Shown here: positions 17,878 to 26,292 of the stretch, piece after piece
Numbering within the stretch: the stretch's first letter is position 1
Layout of the letters: each line of letters opens with the position of its first letter
From: an uncultured Clostridia bacterium
GTDB taxonomy: Bacteria > Bacillota > Clostridia > Oscillospirales > Oscillospiraceae
Length of the DNA: 64,000 nt
NCBI GenBank assembly: GCA_947170435.1
Contig: CAMVTO010000002.1
Location: 109,226-173,225, forward strand
Direction: 5' to 3'
The notes under the pieces: model-generated
Databases searched by the model: none
What the model saw: the letters and a program-made list of their open reading frames with translations, nothing else
Told to the model about the DNA's origin: nothing
Program-made: the position numbers and the translations under genes

Positions 17878-19716
17878 TTGACAAAAGCGGAGCTGCGCGC
17901 CAAGGCGAATGATCTGCCGCTGGCGCCCGGCGTATATCTGATGATGGACAAGACCGGCAAGGTCATTTATGTCGGCAAGGCGAAGAAGCTCAAGAACCGC
18001 GTGAGCCAGTATTTCCAGGAAAATAACGCCTCTCATAATGAAAAGACGCGGCGCATGGTCTCGCAGGTGGATCACTTCGACACCATCTTCGTCTCCAGTG
18101 AGTTCGAGGCGTTGATCCTCGAAAACTCGCTCATCAAGCAGCACATGCCGCACTACAATATTCTATTGAAGGACGACAAGGGCTATCCCTTCGTGCGGCT
18201 GGGCAAGGAACCCTATGCCCGTTTCTCCATGGCGAACAAGCCTGCGGACGACGGCGCGCAGTACTTCGGACCCTTTGGCGGGCGCAGCGAGACCCGCGCT
18301 GCCATTGACGCGATCTGCGCCGCGTTCAAGCTGCCGACGTGTACGCGGAAATTCCCGCGGGACATCGGCAAGGAGCGCCCCTGTCTCAACCACCACATGG
18401 GCCGCTGCGACGGCTTTTGCCGCGGCGTACCGGACGAAGCGGAGTACGCGCGGCGTATGGAGCAGGCGACGCAGCTGCTCTCCGGGCACTACAAAACCCT
18501 GACCCGCGCCATGCGGGAGGAAATGCAGAAAGAAGCAGAGCAGCTCCACTTTGAGCAGGCGGCGGCGCTGCGCGACCGCATCACTGCGATTGAGTCCCTG
18601 GGCAAGCGCCAGAAGGTCATCGCCGGCATCTGCGCCGACACCGACATCTGGGGCGTGTATCGCGGCGCGGCGAAGTGCGGCTGGGCGGTCATCCACGTTG
18701 AGGACGGCAGCGTCACCGGCCGCGAGACCGATGTGTTCACCGCGCCCACCGACGAGAGCGAGGCGGACATGCTCGCGGCGTTGCTCAATCAATACTATCT
18801 ACCCCGCGCTGTATTGCCGCGGGAGATTTTGCTGCCCTGCGAGGTGGAGGACGCGGAGGAATTGGCGCTCGTGCTCACCGAGCGCGCGGGCCGCAAGGTC
18901 AACGTCCACGTTCCCCAGCGCGGCGACAAGGCGGAGCTGCTGCGCATGGCGCAGCGCAACGCCCGCGAGGACGTGGAGCGCGTCACGACGCTCCAGGAGC
19001 GCGAGAACAAAACGCTTGCGACGCTCCAGCAGATGCTGAACCTGCCGGAGCCGCCGGGCCGCATGGAGAGCTACGATATCTCCAACACCGGCTCGAGCGA
19101 CATTGTGGCGTCCATGGTGGTCTACGACGGCGCGAAGCCGAAAAAGAGCGCCTACCGGCGCTTCAAGATGAAAACCGTTACCGAACACCCCGACGACTAC
19201 GCCTCCATGGAGGAGGTGCTGACGCGAAGGCTGCGGCGGTACCTGGACGGTGACGAGAAGTTCGCCCCGCTGCCCGACGTCATGCTCATCGACGGCGGCG
19301 CGACCCACGCGGCGGTGGCGGAGAAGGTCTGCGCGGCGCTGAACGTGCCGCTGCCGATCTTCGGCATGGTCAAGGATGACCATCACCACACCCGCGCGCT
19401 CATCACGGCGGAAGGGCGGGAGATCGACCTCCACGCCAACCCCGCGGTATTCGCCCTCATCGGGCAGATTCAGGACGAGACTCACCGCTTCGCCATTACC
19501 TTCCACCACGAGAGCCACAGCAAGTCAACCATGCACTCCGCGCTGGACGATATCCCCGGCGTCGGCAAGACGCGCAAGGCGGCGCTGCTGAAGTCGTTCA
19601 AGAGCGTGAAAGCCATCCGCGAGGCCGACATGGCGGCGCTGGAGCATGCAGTGCCGAAGAACACTGCAAAAGCGGTGTGGGAGCATTTTCACTTGGAGAA
19701 ACCAGAAGAAGCATAA
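17878..19716 (+). CDS. uvrC: excinuclease ABC subunit C
   Basis: A 612-residue UvrC, which makes the two incisions in nucleotide excision repair. The GIY-YIG domain is at the N-terminus (PGVYLMMDKTGKVIYVGKA), the UVR domain near residues 205-235 (EEMQKEAEQLHFEQAAALRD), the RNase H-like domain in the middle (MESYDISNTGSSDIVASMVV) and the helix-hairpin-helix tail near 555-600 (LDDIPGVGKTRKAALL). The start is TTG at 17878 after AGAGGTGAGATC. The stop lies in the arm of the bidirectional terminator that follows. Confidence 0.95.
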   Translation: MTKAELRAKANDLPLAPGVYLMMDKTGKVIYVGKAKKLKNRVSQYFQENNASHNEKTRRMVSQVDHFDTIFVSSEFEALILENSLIKQHMPHYNILLKDDKGYPFVRLGKEPYARFSMANKPADDGAQYFGPFGGRSETRAAIDAICAAFKLPTCTRKFPRDIGKERPCLNHHMGRCDGFCRGVPDEAEYARRMEQATQLLSGHYKTLTRAMREEMQKEAEQLHFEQAAALRDRITAIESLGKRQKVIAGICADTDIWGVYRGAAKCGWAVIHVEDGSVTGRETDVFTAPTDESEADMLAALLNQYYLPRAVLPREILLPCEVEDAEELALVLTERAGRKVNVHVPQRGDKAELLRMAQRNAREDVERVTTLQERENKTLATLQQMLNLPEPPGRMESYDISNTGSSDIVASMVVYDGAKPKKSAYRRFKMKTVTEHPDDYASMEEVLTRRLRRYLDGDEKFAPLPDVMLIDGGATHAAVAEKVCAALNVPLPIFGMVKDDHHHTRALITAEGREIDLHANPAVFALIGQIQDETHRFAITFHHESHSKSTMHSALDDIPGVGKTRKAALLKSFKSVKAIREADMAALEHAVPKNTAKAVWEHFHLEKPEEA

Positions 19717-19748
19717 GAAAACCGGCTGCGAGCGCAGCCGGTTTTCTT
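19715..19748. terminator. bidirectional terminator between uvrC and the Arc-like gene
   Basis: A perfect 15-bp stem (AAGAAAACCGGCTGC with its complement at 19734-19748) and a GAGC loop. A and T flanks on both sides let it terminate both convergent genes; it touches both stop codons. Confidence 0.88.
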
Positions 19749-19951
19749 CATTCAATCTCAATATCCAACGGCTTGTCGATGTCCTCACCGACGTATTTGC
19801 CGTTCTTCTTCCGCTGGCGCACGCACTCCGAGAGCAGGTACTCGATCTGCCCGTTCACGCTGCGGAAGTCGTCCTCCGCCCACGCGGCAATGGCGGCGTA
19901 GAGCTTGGGGGAAAGGCGCAGGGGAATCTGCTTTTTCTGGTTGTCATTCAT
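19748..19951 (-). CDS. Arc-like ribbon-helix-helix protein
   Basis: A 67-residue protein with a ribbon-helix-helix signature: the strand QIPLRLSPKLYAAIAAWAED is followed by a second helix (SVNGQIEYLLSECVRQRKK) and an acidic tail. Such proteins bind DNA as dimers and often repress their own operon. It starts 24 bp after the SPFH stop on the same strand and shares that transcript. It is the natural candidate to bind the 29-bp palindrome upstream of the SPFH gene, which is inference. A GTG two codons earlier (19957) is an alternative start; neither has a strong ribosome site. Confidence 0.75.
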   Translation of the reverse strand: MNDNQKKQIPLRLSPKLYAAIAAWAEDDFRSVNGQIEYLLSECVRQRKKNGKYVGEDIDKPLDIEIE

Positions 19952-19975
19952 AGGCACAGCCGTTTCGTCATAGGA

Positions 19976-21064
19976 TTAGTATAAGCTGCCGGAGTTGACC
20001 ACCGGCTGCGCGTTCTGGTTGCCGCAGAGCACGACGAGCAGGTTCGAGACCATCGCTGCCTTGCGCTCCTCGTCCAGCTCGACCACGTTGTTCTCCTTGA
20101 GCCGGTCGAGCGCCATTTCCACCATGCCCACCGCGCCGTCGACGATCATCTTGCGCGCGTCGATGATGGCGCTCGCCTGCTGGCGCTGGAGCATCACCGC
20201 CGCAATCTCCGGCGCGTAGGCGAGGTAGGTGATGCGCGCTTCGAGGATCTCCAGCCCCGCGTCTGCGACCTTGGACTGGATCTCGTCGCGGATGCGCGCC
20301 GCCACGACCTCGCTCGACCCGCGCAGGCTGCCCTCGTCCGCCACGCCGTCGCCGGTGGTGTCCACGTTCTGCGCCACGTCGTAGGGGTAGATGCGCACGA
20401 TGTTGCGAAGCGCGCTGTCGCATTGGAGCGAGAGGTATTCCTTGTAGTTGTCCACGTTGAATACCGCCTTCGCCGTGTCCGTCACGCGCCACATGACGGC
20501 AATGCCGATCTCCACCGGATTGCCGAGGCAGTCGTTGACCTTCTGGCGGGAGTTGTTGAGCGTCATGATCTTCAGCGATATCTTCTTGCCCGCCTGCTCC
20601 GCCTGCTGCGCGCTGATTCCGGTCAGCGCGGTGGTCAGCGCGCCGGACTTGCTGTCGTCCACGTCGCCGCTCTGGTTGAGCTTCGTCTTCGCCGCGGGAT
20701 TGACCGCCGTAGAGAAGGGGTTGACGAAGTAGAAGCCCTCGCCGCGGAGCGTGCCGGTGTACCGGCCGAACAGCGTCAGCACCAGCGCTTCCTGCGGCTT
20801 GAGCACCTTGAGCCCGCAGAGGAAGATCCAGCCGAGACAGAGCCACGCGGCACAGATGCCGACGATCCAATAGGTCGCGCGGGGATGGAACAGATACTCA
20901 TAATAGATGGAGCCATCCGCTTCGGGATGCTCGATGACCTCGGTGAAGCCGAACATGCCGTTTGCCGCCATGATGAGCAGCACCGCCGCCGCGATGTATG
21001 CCGCGAGGACGAGCAGCAGCACCGCCATACCGTTTTTTCGGTTGGTCAGAATTTTCTCTTCCAT
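19976..21064 (-). CDS. SPFH/band-7 domain membrane protein
   Basis: A 362-residue protein with two N-terminal hydrophobic helices (about residues 12-34 and 64-86), then an SPFH domain ([20 protein letters not shown] through the region near 265) and a helical C-terminal part ending in short Gly/Ser-rich sequence. SPFH proteins oligomerise at membranes, scaffold proteases or organise lipids. AAAGGAGGTCATCCTC before the ATG is an ideal ribosome site. It heads a two-gene operon with the Arc-like protein and is controlled by a promoter buried in a perfect palindrome. The specific role is unknown. Confidence 0.88.
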   Translation of the reverse strand: MEEKILTNRKNGMAVLLLVLAAYIAAAVLLIMAANGMFGFTEVIEHPEADGSIYYEYLFHPRATYWIVGICAAWLCLGWIFLCGLKVLKPQEALVLTLFGRYTGTLRGEGFYFVNPFSTAVNPAAKTKLNQSGDVDDSKSGALTTALTGISAQQAEQAGKKISLKIMTLNNSRQKVNDCLGNPVEIGIAVMWRVTDTAKAVFNVDNYKEYLSLQCDSALRNIVRIYPYDVAQNVDTTGDGVADEGSLRGSSEVVAARIRDEIQSKVADAGLEILEARITYLAYAPEIAAVMLQRQQASAIIDARKMIVDGAVGMVEMALDRLKENNVVELDEERKAAMVSNLLVVLCGNQNAQPVVNSGSLY

Positions 21065-21079
21065 GAGGATGACCTCCTT

Positions 21080-21108
21080 TATCGTGATATCAATTTGATA
21101 TCACGATA
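21080..21108. promoter_or_regulatory. perfect 29-bp palindrome, operator candidate
   Basis: Two exact 14-bp arms (TATCGTGATATCAA and its complement) around one central base. It overlaps the -10 box and start of the SPFH promoter, and its end is 1 bp from the ribosome binding site of the SPFH gene. A classic repressor site layout. Confidence 0.75.
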
Positions 21109-21123
21109 ATATCCATTTGTCAA
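21095..21123 (-). promoter_or_regulatory. promoter of the SPFH-RHH operon
   Basis: On the minus strand TTGACA (21123-21118), a 17-bp spacer and TATCAA (21100-21095). The weak -10 lies in the centre of the palindrome. Confidence 0.55.
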
Positions 21124-21288
21124 GCACTGGCAAAAAAGAAATTTCATTATGCGATTCTTTGTCAAAATGCACAAAAGATGACCGTGCTTTGTGGCGGAAA
21201 CAGGACTTTGACACAGAAAAATAGCAGAAAATGTGCGGGAAAACCGTTAAATTGCCGGTTTCGCTTGACATAACTACAAAAAAGCAAC

Positions 21289-21317
21289 TTGACAAATTCG
21301 AGAGGAGGGGATATACT
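21289..21317 (+). promoter_or_regulatory. strong sigma-A promoter of the G5/3D-domain gene
   Basis: TTGACA at 21289-21294, a 17-bp spacer and TATACT at 21312-21317. A leader of about 95 bases follows. The gap 21109-21288 between the two divergent promoters shows no gene or clear structure. Confidence 0.72.
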
Positions 21318-21334
21318 GCGGGACGCTTGGAAAA

Positions 21335-21369
21335 GTTACAAAATGTAACCATGAATTACAGGCTTGTAA
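21335..21369. promoter_or_regulatory. two tandem TTACA dyads downstream of the promoter
   Basis: GTTACA-AAA-TGTAAC at 21335-21349 and TTACA-GGCT-TGTAA at 21356-21369. Their centres are about 20 bp apart, close to two helical turns, so one regulator could occupy both on the same DNA face just below the transcription start. Confidence 0.45.
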
Positions 21370-21418
21370 CCAATCCAATTCGGTGCTTGATTGCATCACA
21401 AAAGGAGATTATTCAACC

Positions 21419-22444
21419 ATGATAGAGCAACATCAACCCAAGACCCGCAGATGGGTGCGACGATGGTGGCAGGCGGCCTTTGCGGTATTGTTGACCGCGA
21501 CTGTTGTCATCTCTGCCGCGCCGGAGGCCAGCGCCAACGCGCTGTATCTGCTGACGGACGGCCTCACCACGGTCGTCACCGGCACGGAGCGCGTGGACGA
21601 CAGCCGGATTCTTCTCGCGGGAGCCACCGGCACGGAGACCGACGTTATTTTGGAATCCGGCAAAAAAGTGACGATCCGCCACGATGAGATCGAACAGTAC
21701 GCTACCAGCCGCATCGGCGAGCGAGTCAGCACGTTGCTCCAGCGCGAGGGCGTCAGCGTCGGCCCGCTGGAGATGGTTCGCGTGGATCTTTCTCACGATG
21801 GCATTACGCTGGAGATCGCCTCCGACTTCACCTATTATGAGACGGTCAGCGAGGAAGCGGCCTACCAGACCGTCCGCAAAGCGGACTACACCCTCCCCAA
21901 GGGCGAGACGCGCGTCGAGCGCGCGGGCGCCAACGGCCATCAGGATGTGACGTATGAGGTCGTGTACGCAGACGGCGTGCTTGTCTCCCGGCAGGCAGTG
22001 TCGGTTGCCACGAGCAGCGCCGTGGACGAGATCGTTTGCGTCGGCACACTGGTGAAAGCGGCGCAGGAGGGCGACACGGTCGACTCCGTCGTGACCAACG
22101 ATGACGGCAGCGGCTACCTGCTGCTCGCCTCCGGCGACGCGCTGCACTTCACCGGCACCATGGAGGTGCGCTGCACAGCCTACACCAGCGGCGTTGCCGG
22201 CGTGGGCACGCGCACGTATACCGGCACGGATGTGCACGTTGGCGTTGTGGCGGTGGATAAGAGCGTCATCCCTCTGGGCAGCACAATGTTTATCGTCTCC
22301 TCCGACGGCGTTTACACCTACGGGATGGCGCACGCCGAGGACACGGGCGTTCGCGGTAAAAGCGTGGATCTTTACATGAACTCCCGCTCTGAGTGCATAC
22401 AGTTCGGTATGCGCAGCGGCATCGTGTATTTCCTCGACGAGTAA
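21419..22444 (+). CDS. secreted G5- and 3D-domain cell-wall protein
   Basis: A 341-residue exported protein: a basic N-terminus, then a signal or anchor helix near residues 17-38, a G5-type segment near 185-250 (the ETRVERAGANGHQDVTYEVV region) and a C-terminal 3D domain (MEVRCTAYTS near residue 245 to SVDLYM near 320). 3D domains carry three conserved Asp and are found in lytic transglycosylases and resuscitation-factor-like proteins; it probably cleaves or remodels peptidoglycan. AAAGGAGATT sets the ATG at 21419. Expression is driven from the strong promoter at 21289 and may be controlled by the dyads in its leader. Confidence 0.85.
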   Translation: MIEQHQPKTRRWVRRWWQAAFAVLLTATVVISAAPEASANALYLLTDGLTTVVTGTERVDDSRILLAGATGTETDVILESGKKVTIRHDEIEQYATSRIGERVSTLLQREGVSVGPLEMVRVDLSHDGITLEIASDFTYYETVSEEAAYQTVRKADYTLPKGETRVERAGANGHQDVTYEVVYADGVLVSRQAVSVATSSAVDEIVCVGTLVKAAQEGDTVDSVVTNDDGSGYLLLASGDALHFTGTMEVRCTAYTSGVAGVGTRTYTGTDVHVGVVAVDKSVIPLGSTMFIVSSDGVYTYGMAHAEDTGVRGKSVDLYMNSRSECIQFGMRSGIVYFLDE

Positions 22445-22454
22445 TGCGCAATCG

Positions 22455-22486
22455 AAAAGCTCATGCTTCAGGCGTGAGCTTTTTTC
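22455..22486. terminator. terminator between the 3D-domain gene and the TSUP pair
   Basis: AAAAGCTCATGC pairs (one G-U) with GCGTGAGCTTTT around a short loop. T runs in plus direction and an A run on the other side suit both convergent units. Confidence 0.78.
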
Positions 22487-22839
22487 TTTTGCAGCAGCAT
22501 GGATACGCCGGCGTAGAGAAGAAAGAGACCAAAGGGCTTGCGAAAGAGCGCGATGTCCACCGACGACGAGATCAGCGCTGCGATAAGAGCGCAGACGGTT
22601 CCGACCGGCGCGGCGGCTTTGAGTACCGCGGTATTGAGGTAGCCGTTTTTGCAGTGGCAGCGCAGCGATACCGCGGCGGTGGGGAGGAAGTAGAGCAGGT
22701 TGATGCCCTGCGCCTCCGTCTGATCCACGCCGAGCAGCAGCGTCATGAACAGCAGGAGCAGCGTCCCGCCGCCGACGCCCCAGGCCGACAGAATGCCCGT
22801 CCCGGCGCCGAGGAGGAACGGGATGAGCCATGCCTTCAT
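22468..22839 (-). CDS. TSUP-family (TauE/SafE) half-size membrane protein, second of a pair
   Basis: A 123-residue membrane protein with four hydrophobic segments and the TSUP glycine motif (AGTGILSAWGVGGGTLLLL) near its N-terminus. Normal TSUP anion exporters have about 250 residues with two such halves; here each half is a separate gene. The ATG at 22839 overlaps the stop of the first half by 4 bp (ATGA). A heterodimeric exporter for sulfite, sulfonates or similar anions is the likely product; the substrate is unknown. Confidence 0.82.
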   Translation of the reverse strand: MKAWLIPFLLGAGTGILSAWGVGGGTLLLLFMTLLLGVDQTEAQGINLLYFLPTAAVSLRCHCKNGYLNTAVLKAAAPVGTVCALIAALISSSVDIALFRKPFGLFLLYAGVSMLLQKKKAHA

Positions 22840-23225
22840 GTGAGATACCTCCACGCACCATACAGAAGAAATAGGGCGAAGATACGCCGCAGCCAAACGT
22901 TGGGCACGTCGCGAAACAGCTTTCCGCCGATGATCCCGCCCACCAATCCGCCCGCGAGATAGGGCAGCGCGTGGGACAGCGGAAAGCCGCCGCGCAGAAA
23001 CCATACGGCTGCGGAGACCACGCACAGCGGAAGAATGACCGCGACGCAGGTGGCAAAGGCGACCTTTTCCTCCAGCTTCGCCCACCGTGTCAGCAGCACG
23101 AGCAGCGGGATACCGCCGCCTCCGCCAAAGAGACCGTTGACGATGCCCGCCAGCGCGCCCGCGACGCGGTACTTATGGACTTCGCCGCCGCGCGGCGGCG
23201 AAACAGGGTCAGGAGAGCTTTTCAA
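22836..23225 (-). CDS. TSUP-family half-size membrane protein, first of a pair
   Basis: A 129-residue protein with four hydrophobic segments and the motif AGIVNGLFGGGGGIPLLVLL, the matching half of a TSUP exporter. The only usable start is TTG at 23225, which lies inside the 3' end of the DUF1540 gene (17-bp overlap) and has a weak ribosome site, so translation may depend on coupling. A GC-only palindrome (GCCGCCGCGCGGCGGC) lies within its first codons. It pairs with the gene that follows. Confidence 0.78.
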   Translation of the reverse strand: MKSSPDPVSPPRGGEVHKYRVAGALAGIVNGLFGGGGGIPLLVLLTRWAKLEEKVAFATCVAVILPLCVVSAAVWFLRGGFPLSHALPYLAGGLVGGIIGGKLFRDVPNVWLRRIFALFLLYGAWRYLT

Positions 23226-23400
23226 AGCTCTGGCAGTCGGTGCACTGATCCATGGCGGGGTTGGATTCGTGGGTGCCCACCTGAATGGCGTTGAGGCCGC
23301 AATACTGCGCGTCCTGGCAGTGGTAGGCGCAGTCGGTCACGCTGCAATGGATCGAGGTGTTGGGGGTGCAAGCGGTGCCGCGGTTGGTATGATCAGTCAT
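23209..23400 (-). CDS. DUF1540 cysteine-rich small protein
   Basis: A 63-residue DUF1540 protein. Six Cys residues sit in the pattern HCSVTDCAYHCQDAQYC...CTDC near residues 18-58, a likely metal site. Proteins of this family are common in spore formers, with no established function. The ATG at 23400 follows GGAGG with ideal spacing. It lies downstream of the trkH terminator and overlaps the first TSUP gene. Confidence 0.85.
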   Translation of the reverse strand: MTDHTNRGTACTPNTSIHCSVTDCAYHCQDAQYCGLNAIQVGTHESNPAMDQCTDCQSFEKLS

Positions 23401-23464
23401 GTCAGAGTCCTCCGAATTTGTTTTTTGGCGTTTGCCGCAGTTAGTCTGCGTGGAAGCGGGCAAA

Positions 23465-23495
23465 AAAATACGCCGTCATCGACGGCGTATTTTTA
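23465..23495. terminator. terminator after trkH
   Basis: AAAATACGCCGTC pairs with its complement at 23481-23493 around ATC. On the minus strand it ends in a run of seven T, so it terminates the yihY-trkA-trkH operon before DUF1540. Confidence 0.85.
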
Positions 23496-24929
23496 TTTTT
23501 TCCACACACCGGGGAACAGCAGCACCAGCAGCGGCATGATCTCCAATCTGCCGAGCAGCATTGTGATCGTCAGCGCGATCTTGCTCAGCGATGAGAGGAA
23601 GGCGAAGTTGCAGGTCGGGCCGACCAGCTCAAAGCCCGGGCCCACGTTGGAGATGGTGGTCAGCGCCGCGGTGAACGCGGTGGTGAAGTCCACTTCGTCC
23701 AGCGAGACGATACCGGCGCAGACCAGCAGGATCACGATGTAGGCGAAGAAGAACACGCTGACCGAGGACACCGTGCCCTCTGCGACGCGCTCGCCCTCCA
23801 GCGTCAGCGGGCGCACCTCGCGGGTGTGGAGGATGCGGCGCAGCTCACGCTTGAGCCCCTTGAACAGGATCACCACGCGGCTGACCTTGATGCCGCCGGC
23901 CGTCGAGCCTGCGCAGCCGCCGATAAACATGACCAGAATCAGCATCATTTTGGAAAAATAGGGCCAGAGATCAAAGTCTGCCGTGGCATATCCGGTGGTG
24001 GTCATCAGCGTGACAACTTGAAACGCGGACTGGGAAATGCTCTGGTAGACGCCGAGGCCGGTCTTGAGCACCAGATCGACGGCAATGAGCGCCACCGCGC
24101 CCACGGTAATGACCGTGTACCAACGCAGCTCCTCGCTGCGGAGCGCGTCCTTCCACTGGCGGCGCTGGACCTGAAACAACACGCCGAAGTTGACGCCGGA
24201 GACGAACATAAACACGATGATGATCCAGACGATGGGCTCGGAGTGGTAGTACGCGATGCTCGCGTCACGCACGGAGAAGCCGCCGGTGGAGATCGTCGTA
24301 AACGAGGTGGTGAGGCTGTCGAAGAGCGGCATCCCCGCGACGCGAAGAATCAGCGTTTCCGCCGCCGTCAGCGCGATGTAGATGATGTAGAGGGATTTCG
24401 CGGTTTCGCTGGTTTTGGGGCGCAGCTTGGAGCTGATCGGCCCCGGGCTTTCCGCCTTCATCAGGTTGACGCTGCCCTCGCCGAGGGACGGCATCAGCGC
24501 CAGGACCATGACCAGCACGCCCATGCCGCCCATCCATTGCGTCAGTGCGCGCCAGAACTGCAAGCCCCGCGGCAGCGCAGAGGGCGCGGAGACAATCGTC
24601 GCGCCGGTGGTGGTGAAGCCGGAGACGGTTTCAAACACCGCGTCCACATAGGAGTAGCCGTAAAATGCGTAGGGGAGTGCACCGAACAGCCCGAGGAAAA
24701 TCCAGCACAGCGCTACGGCGACAAAGCCGTCGCGCGTCTGGAAGCGCTTGCTTTGCGGCTGGATACGCGAGAGCCCAAAGCTTACGGCGGCGCAGATCGC
24801 GATGGAGTACGCGAACGCGAGAACGTCCGCGCCGCGCACAAGAAGCGCGATCACAAGGCTCGGCACCATGCAGACCGCCTCAATGCCGAGAATCAGCCCG
24901 ATGACCCGGGCAATTACCGATCGGTTCAT
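23493..24929 (-). CDS. trkH: potassium uptake protein TrkH
   Basis: A 478-residue Trk/Ktr-type K+ channel subunit with about ten to twelve membrane helices and four pore-loop repeats (SGFTTTGATIV, TTISTGGFSVRD, TTTGYATADFD, SNVGPGFELVG) in order. It forms the membrane pore opened by the TrkA subunit. It starts 4 bp after the trkA stop. A longer open frame upstream of 24929 is antisense-free overlap with trkA and not used; MNRSVIARVIGL is the natural N-terminus. Confidence 0.93.
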   Translation of the reverse strand: MNRSVIARVIGLILGIEAVCMVPSLVIALLVRGADVLAFAYSIAICAAVSFGLSRIQPQSKRFQTRDGFVAVALCWIFLGLFGALPYAFYGYSYVDAVFETVSGFTTTGATIVSAPSALPRGLQFWRALTQWMGGMGVLVMVLALMPSLGEGSVNLMKAESPGPISSKLRPKTSETAKSLYIIYIALTAAETLILRVAGMPLFDSLTTSFTTISTGGFSVRDASIAYYHSEPIVWIIIVFMFVSGVNFGVLFQVQRRQWKDALRSEELRWYTVITVGAVALIAVDLVLKTGLGVYQSISQSAFQVVTLMTTTGYATADFDLWPYFSKMMLILVMFIGGCAGSTAGGIKVSRVVILFKGLKRELRRILHTREVRPLTLEGERVAEGTVSSVSVFFFAYIVILLVCAGIVSLDEVDFTTAFTAALTTISNVGPGFELVGPTCNFAFLSSLSKIALTITMLLGRLEIMPLLVLLFPGVWKK

Positions 24930-24933
24930 GGCG

Positions 24934-26292
24934 TCAACGCTCCAAAATGTCGTTGAGATCCTTGAGGAACAGCGTGCGCGCCATGACGATGACGCGGTCG
25001 CCGGCGTGGATCTGGGAATGGCCGCCGGGGATCTCCACCTTGCCGTCGTGTACAATGGCGGCAACCAGCAGGCCCTGCTTGAAGCGCAGATCCTTGAGCG
25101 GCGTGTCGAGGAAGTGCGTCGCGGTCGTGGCGGTGAACTCCACCGCCTCCATCGCGCCGTCGAGAATCTTGTGCAGACTCTCCACCGCACTGCCCTGCGA
25201 GTTCGCGAGGCCGCGGACATAGCTGGAGATGTAGTTCGCCGTGATGTCCTTGGGGCTGATGACGGTCTCCAATCCCAACTGGCGCAGCAGCTCCATGTAA
25301 TTGGGACGCGACATCTTGGGCAGCACCTTCTTGACGCCCGCGTGCTGGGCGGAGAGTGCCATGAGCAAATTCTCCTCGTCGCGTCCGGTCAGCGGAACAA
25401 AGGCATCGCAGTCAAAGATGCCCTCGGTATCCAGCAGCTCGTGGTCGGTGCCGTCGCCCTGAATGACGGTGGCCTTGGGCAGCTTCTCCGCGATGGTCAT
25501 GCAGCGCTCGCTGTCCAGCTCCACGAAAGTCAGCCGTGCGCCGGTGTTCTCCAGCGCCCATGCGAGGTAGATCGAAATGCGCCCGCCGCCGAGGATGGAC
25601 ACGCGCCGCGCGGGTGTGATGTCCTTGCCTGCGCGCTTGAGTACGCGGATGGTTTCGCTGGGCGAGCCGATGACATGCACCAGATCGCCGGGCAGAGGAA
25701 CGAAGTGACCGTTGGGCACGATGACCTCATCGCGGCGTTTGGCGGCGCACAGCAGGATGCTGCCGGGGTTGCGGCGATTGTATTCGATCAGCGAAATGCC
25801 GGCGAGCGGGCTGCTCTCCGTGACCTGGAAGCCGATCAGCTCCACCTGCCCGCGGGCAAAGCTCTCCACGCTGAACGCTGCGGGCACACGGAGGATGCGC
25901 GCAATCTCCTGCGCGGCGGCATATTCGGGGTTGATGGTCATGTCCAGCCCGATCTCCCGACGGAGCACCGCCGCCTCGCGGAAGTATTCGGGATTGCGGA
26001 CGCGGGCGACGGTGCGCTTTGCGCCGAGCTTTTTCGCCATCAGACAGCAGATGAGGTTCACCTCATCGTTCTCCGTCACGGCGATGACAAGATCCGCCTC
26101 GCGGACACCTGCCTGAATGAGCGTGCTGACGCCCGCGCCGTTGCCGGTGACGAACATCGCGTCGATGGAGTTTTCCGCGCGGTTGAGCGCTTCTACGCTG
26201 GCGTCCACCAGTGTGAGGTCGTGGTTTTCGCCCTCCAGCTGCTGGGCGATGGCGTAGCCGATCTTACCGAGACCGACGATCAGAATTTTCAT
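24934..26292 (-). CDS. trkA: Trk system potassium-binding regulator TrkA
   Basis: A 452-residue cytosolic gate with two RCK units. The first Rossmann fold starts MKILIVGLGKIGYAIAQQL and the second at about residue 230 (VSILGGGRISIYLAWALE); each is followed by a TrkA-C domain. It binds NAD(H) or nucleotides and controls TrkH. CGGAGGAACCC precedes the ATG at 26292, which overlaps the yihY stop by 4 bp. Confidence 0.93.
   Translation of the reverse strand: MKILIVGLGKIGYAIAQQLEGENHDLTLVDASVEALNRAENSIDAMFVTGNGAGVSTLIQAGVREADLVIAVTENDEVNLICCLMAKKLGAKRTVARVRNPEYFREAAVLRREIGLDMTINPEYAAAQEIARILRVPAAFSVESFARGQVELIGFQVTESSPLAGISLIEYNRRNPGSILLCAAKRRDEVIVPNGHFVPLPGDLVHVIGSPSETIRVLKRAGKDITPARRVSILGGGRISIYLAWALENTGARLTFVELDSERCMTIAEKLPKATVIQGDGTDHELLDTEGIFDCDAFVPLTGRDEENLLMALSAQHAGVKKVLPKMSRPNYMELLRQLGLETVISPKDITANYISSYVRGLANSQGSAVESLHKILDGAMEAVEFTATTATHFLDTPLKDLRFKQGLLVAAIVHDGKVEIPGGHSQIHAGDRVIVMARTLFLKDLNDILER

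Noticed and set aside
23178..23202. GC palindrome at the TSUP start as an attachment site
   Set aside because: It is a short run of GCC/GGC codons inside the coding frame, with no partner copy.
23826..24956. Plus-strand open frame of about 376 codons over trkH
   Set aside because: The translation is His/Arg/Asp-rich low-complexity sequence typical of antisense GC-rich frames, while trkH on the minus strand has clear motifs.
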